This document shows, one piece after another, positions 6,469 through 8,278 of a stretch of DNA of 8,278 nt (its first letter is position 1; each line of letters starts with the position of its first letter). The position numbers and the translations under genes are program-made. The DNA is taken from positions 1-8,278 of the forward strand of contig JAZNUH010000153.1 of NCBI GenBank assembly GCA_045592225.1. The letters run 5' to 3'. This DNA is from JAZNUH01 sp045592225 (GTDB lineage: Bacteria; Bacillota; Clostridia; UMGS1883; UMGS1540). Under the pieces are notes generated by a model. It was not told where the DNA came from. It saw nothing but the letters and a program-made list of their open reading frames with translations, and did no database searches.

Positions 6469-7701
6469 ATGACACTGAGAAAAGATGCAGAAAAAATTAT
6501 AAATGAATCTATAAAAAGGGTATTGCCTGATGAAGCGGTTTCACGTGCTCTTTCGGGCAAGGATTTTGGTGACGGCAGGGTTTACATAGTTGCTACAGGC
6601 AAAGCCGCATGGCAGATGGCAAGCAAGGCGGCAGAAATTTTGGGTGACAGGCTTACAGCCGGTGTTTGTGTTACAAAATATGACCATGTAATGGGGGATA
6701 TACCGGGTGTTAAATGCTTTGAAGCAGGTCATCCCGTGCCCGATGAAAACTCGTTTAAGGGAACAGGTGCAGCTTTGGAGCTTGTAACCGGTCTTAATGA
6801 AAATGACACGGTTGTGTTCCTGCTTTCAGGCGGCGGCTCGGCACTTTTTGAAAAGCCGCTGATAAGCGGTGAAGAACTTGCCGACGTTACCCGCCAGCTT
6901 TTAGCCTGCGGTGCTGAAATTACCGAAATGAACACAATCCGCAAACGTCTTTCGGCAGTAAAGGGTGGCAGATTTGCCCTTTGTTGTGCACCTGCAAAGG
7001 TATACAGCATTGTGCTTAGCGATATTCTGGGCGACCCGCTGGATATGATTGCATCGGGTCCTGCCTATCCCGATTCGTCAAGCTGTGGCGATGCACTTGC
7101 TATTATAGAAAGATACAATTTAAAGCTTAGTGATGCGGCAACGGAGCTTATGAAAAAAGAAACACCCAAGCAGCTTACAAATGTTGAAACTGTAATAAAC
7201 GGCAGTGTGCGTGACCTTTGTGCCGCGGCGGCAGATGCGTGTGTAGAACTTGGCTATGAGCCGGTACTGCTTACCGACCGTCTTGCCTGCGAGGCAAGGG
7301 AAGCGGGCGCATTCATGGGTGCAATCGCACAGACGCATCAGAGCACCGAAAAAAGCCTTGCATTTATTGCGGGCGGAGAAACTGTTGTTCACCTGACAGG
7401 CAAGGGTAAGGGTGGACGAAATCAGGAGCTTGCTCTTTCAGCGGCGGCAGGCATTTCGGGACTTTTGAATACTGCGGTGTTCAGCGTTGGAAGTGACGGT
7501 ACAGACGGACCTACCGATGCGGCAGGGGGGTATTGTGACGGCGAAACGGCACAAAAGCTTAAAGAGCAGGGTGTAGATATTTTTGAAGTGCTGAAGGATA
7601 ATGATGCGTATAATGCTCTTCAAAAGTCGGATGGACTTATAATCACCGGAGCAACAGGAACAAACGTAAATGATGTAGCTGTGCTGCTTATAAAGAGATA
7701 G
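6469..7701 (+). CDS. Glycerate 2-kinase (MOFRL family)
   Basis: This 410-residue protein matches the class II glycerate kinase family, which phosphorylates D-glycerate with ATP to 2-phosphoglycerate and so feeds the lower part of glycolysis. Landmarks in order are ATGKA (42-46, with the conserved Lys), GHPVPDE (87-93), LSGGGSAL (119-126), SDILGDPLDMIASGP (184-198), GGRNQE (315-320, with the conserved Arg), GSDGTDGPTDAAG (341-353) and a C-terminal TGATGTNVND (393-402). The last two belong to the MOFRL domain. Older annotation sometimes calls such proteins hydroxypyruvate reductase (TtuD), but the motifs fit the kinase. AGGAAG is eight bases before the ATG. The 38-base gap to the thiolase gene is the longest in the operon but contains no evident promoter or terminator, so co-transcription is likely. 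Its link to acyl-CoA chemistry is unusual; a substrate that yields glycerate is one explanation. Confidence 0.94.
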   Translation: MTLRKDAEKIINESIKRVLPDEAVSRALSGKDFGDGRVYIVATGKAAWQMASKAAEILGDRLTAGVCVTKYDHVMGDIPGVKCFEAGHPVPDENSFKGTGAALELVTGLNENDTVVFLLSGGGSALFEKPLISGEELADVTRQLLACGAEITEMNTIRKRLSAVKGGRFALCCAPAKVYSIVLSDILGDPLDMIASGPAYPDSSSCGDALAIIERYNLKLSDAATELMKKETPKQLTNVETVINGSVRDLCAAAADACVELGYEPVLLTDRLACEAREAGAFMGAIAQTHQSTEKSLAFIAGGETVVHLTGKGKGGRNQELALSAAAGISGLLNTAVFSVGSDGTDGPTDAAGGYCDGETAQKLKEQGVDIFEVLKDNDAYNALQKSDGLIITGATGTNVNDVAVLLIKR

Positions 7702-7703
7702 AC

Positions 7704-7838
7704 GGCGGGATGTAAAAATTCCCCGGATCGCAAAAGACGGGGAATATATAAATTCTATTTTTAAATAGATGTGCACACTAAAAGTTGATAGAGCTTTACT
7801 TTATAGGGACAAACCGCAAATGCGGTTTGTTCTTTTTT
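7704..7838 (+). repeat. Diverged repeat module, copy 1
   Basis: The module starts with GGCGGGATGTAAAAATT (7704-7720), identical to 8138-8154. It shares CGCAAAA at offset 25, TTTACT at offset 91 (7795-7800) and a terminator hairpin from offset 105 with copy 2, all in the same or almost the same register without gaps. The central part is otherwise diverged. In this copy TTCCCCG (7719-7725) can pair with CGGGGAA (7738-7744), but no good T-run follows. The module begins two bases after the stop of the glycerate kinase gene. What it is derived from is unknown. Confidence 0.65.
7809..7838 (+). terminator. Intrinsic terminator of the acyl-CoA operon
   Basis: The nine-base stem ACAAACCGC (7809-7817) pairs perfectly with GCGGTTTGT (7822-7830) around an AAAT loop and is followed by TCTTTTTT (7831-7838). 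It lies 107 bases after the glycerate kinase stop and should end the operon transcript. It is also the tail of repeat module copy 1. Confidence 0.9.
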
Positions 7839-7849
7839 ATGTCTTTTGC

Positions 7850-8112
7850 TATAGCCGAACTTCGCCTCTCGCTGACGTCGCAAGATTCGCTATGGTACAA
7901 GTTTTTACCAAAACTTGTACGTTTCAGCTCGCTTGCTCCTTACCCCTAAAAGTCTTGCGACTTTTGGGGACCCCGCAAAGTCCATAGGTTTTGTGGGGAA
8001 AAGGAAAAGCAAGGGAGTGGTAAGGTTTGAGCGATAGCGCAAAACCTGTGAACGGACTTTGCTTTGACGTTGTACAGCTTCGGGTAACCCCTTCGGGCTC
8101 AGTTCGACTATT
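7850..8112. repeat. Structured intergenic element with nested inverted repeats
   Basis: This stretch has no credible gene but many inverted repeats. A perfect 11-bp stem with a TACC loop lies at 7895-7920. An 11-bp stem with one G-U pair and a TTGC loop lies at 7944-7969. CCCCGCAAA (7971-7979) pairs with TTTGTGGGG (7990-7998, one G-U). AGGTTT/AAACCT plus GCG/CGC form a hairpin at 8023-8047. A longer-range repeat joins GCAAAGTCC and AGGTTTTG (7975-7993) with their complements at 8040-8062. The ends, 7850-7861 and 8101-8112, are inverted copies matching at 10 of 12 positions. It could be a MITE-like palindromic repeat or a structured RNA; no promoter, target-site duplication or known family was recognised. 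Confidence 0.55.
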
Positions 8113-8137
8113 CCAAGAAATTTTTCCTATCCCTTAA

Positions 8138-8278
8138 GGCGGGATGTAAAAATTGCACAGACCGCAAAAATGGTTTAGGTTTATACATCCATTTATAAGA
8201 AAATAGTGCTAATAAAAAGATAATAGGATTTACTATCAGAGGAACAAGTCCGCAAAAACGGACTTGTTTTTCCTTTCG
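8138..8278 (+). repeat. Diverged repeat module, copy 2
   Basis: This is the second copy of the module at 7704-7838, with the same 17-base head (8138-8154), CGCAAAA, TTTACT at the same offset (8229-8234) and a terminal hairpin. Unlike copy 1, GGATGTA (8142-8148) of the head can pair with TACATCC (8184-8190), so the internal folding differs. The copy reaches the window edge and its right limit is uncertain. Confidence 0.62.
8243..8275 (+). terminator. Intrinsic terminator hairpin at the end of repeat copy 2
   Basis: The ten-base stem AACAAGTCCG (8243-8252) pairs perfectly with CGGACTTGTT (8259-8268) around a CAAAAA loop, followed by TTTCCTTT. The T-run is interrupted by two C, so it is somewhat weaker than the one at 7809-7838. 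It could end read-through from the operon or a transcript of the structured block before it. Confidence 0.75.

Noticed and set aside
7719..7744. Hairpin as the main terminator of the operon
   Set aside because: The stem is good but is followed by ATATATAAATT rather than a T-run, and a much stronger terminator lies at 7809-7838.
7769..7987. Open reading frame of 72 codons on the plus strand after the glycerate kinase gene
   Set aside because: It runs through the operon terminator and several hairpins of the structured block, has no ribosome binding site, and its translation has no recognisable domain. It is most likely a chance reading of repeat DNA.
7704..8154. CRISPR array or riboswitch
   Set aside because: There are only two head copies, separated by 434 bases and followed by diverged homologous sequence rather than unique spacers of regular length. 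The location after the last gene and behind a terminator does not fit a riboswitch for this operon.

Overview
The window looks like chromosomal DNA from a Gram-positive, probably gut-associated anaerobe of the Clostridia. This is an inference from purine-rich AGGAGG-type ribosome binding sites before every gene, frequent ATA and AGA codons, moderate GC, and Clostridia-like protein families (Pct-type CoA-transferase, NAD-type SDR, LacI control). No taxonomic marker gene is present.

Layout. Positions 1-1161 hold a minus-strand pair: the first 42 codons of an acyl-CoA thioesterase (cut by the window edge) lying 11 bases downstream of a complete LacI-family repressor gene. Positions 1162-1305 are a compact divergent control region. 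It contains a sigma-A-like promoter for lacI, a better sigma-A-like promoter for the plus-strand operon, and an imperfect 22-bp palindrome with a central CpG lying on the predicted start of operon transcription. Positions 1306-7701 hold five tightly spaced plus-strand genes: AMP-forming acyl-CoA ligase, fused-subunit CoA-transferase, FabG/PhaB-type SDR, thiolase, and MOFRL-type glycerate 2-kinase. A strong intrinsic terminator follows at 7809-7838.

Positions 7702-8278 contain no credible gene but are highly structured. Two diverged copies of a roughly 135-bp module begin with the same 17 bases and end in a terminator hairpin at the same offset. They flank a block of about 260 bp full of nested inverted repeats with imperfect inverted ends.

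How the genes may work together (inference). An organic acid is activated to its CoA thioester by the ligase or the CoA-transferase. A 3-hydroxyacyl-CoA is oxidised by the SDR, and the 3-ketoacyl-CoA is cleaved by the thiolase. The thioesterase could release CoA from surplus thioesters. Glycerate 2-kinase would feed a C3 acid into lower glycolysis. No enoyl-CoA hydratase, acyl-CoA dehydrogenase or PHA synthase is present in the window, so it is neither a full beta-oxidation or butyrate operon nor a PHB synthesis operon. LacI-family control of such a gene set, with glycerate kinase attached, is the most unusual aspect and suggests an inducible pathway for a specific, unidentified hydroxy-acid-type compound.
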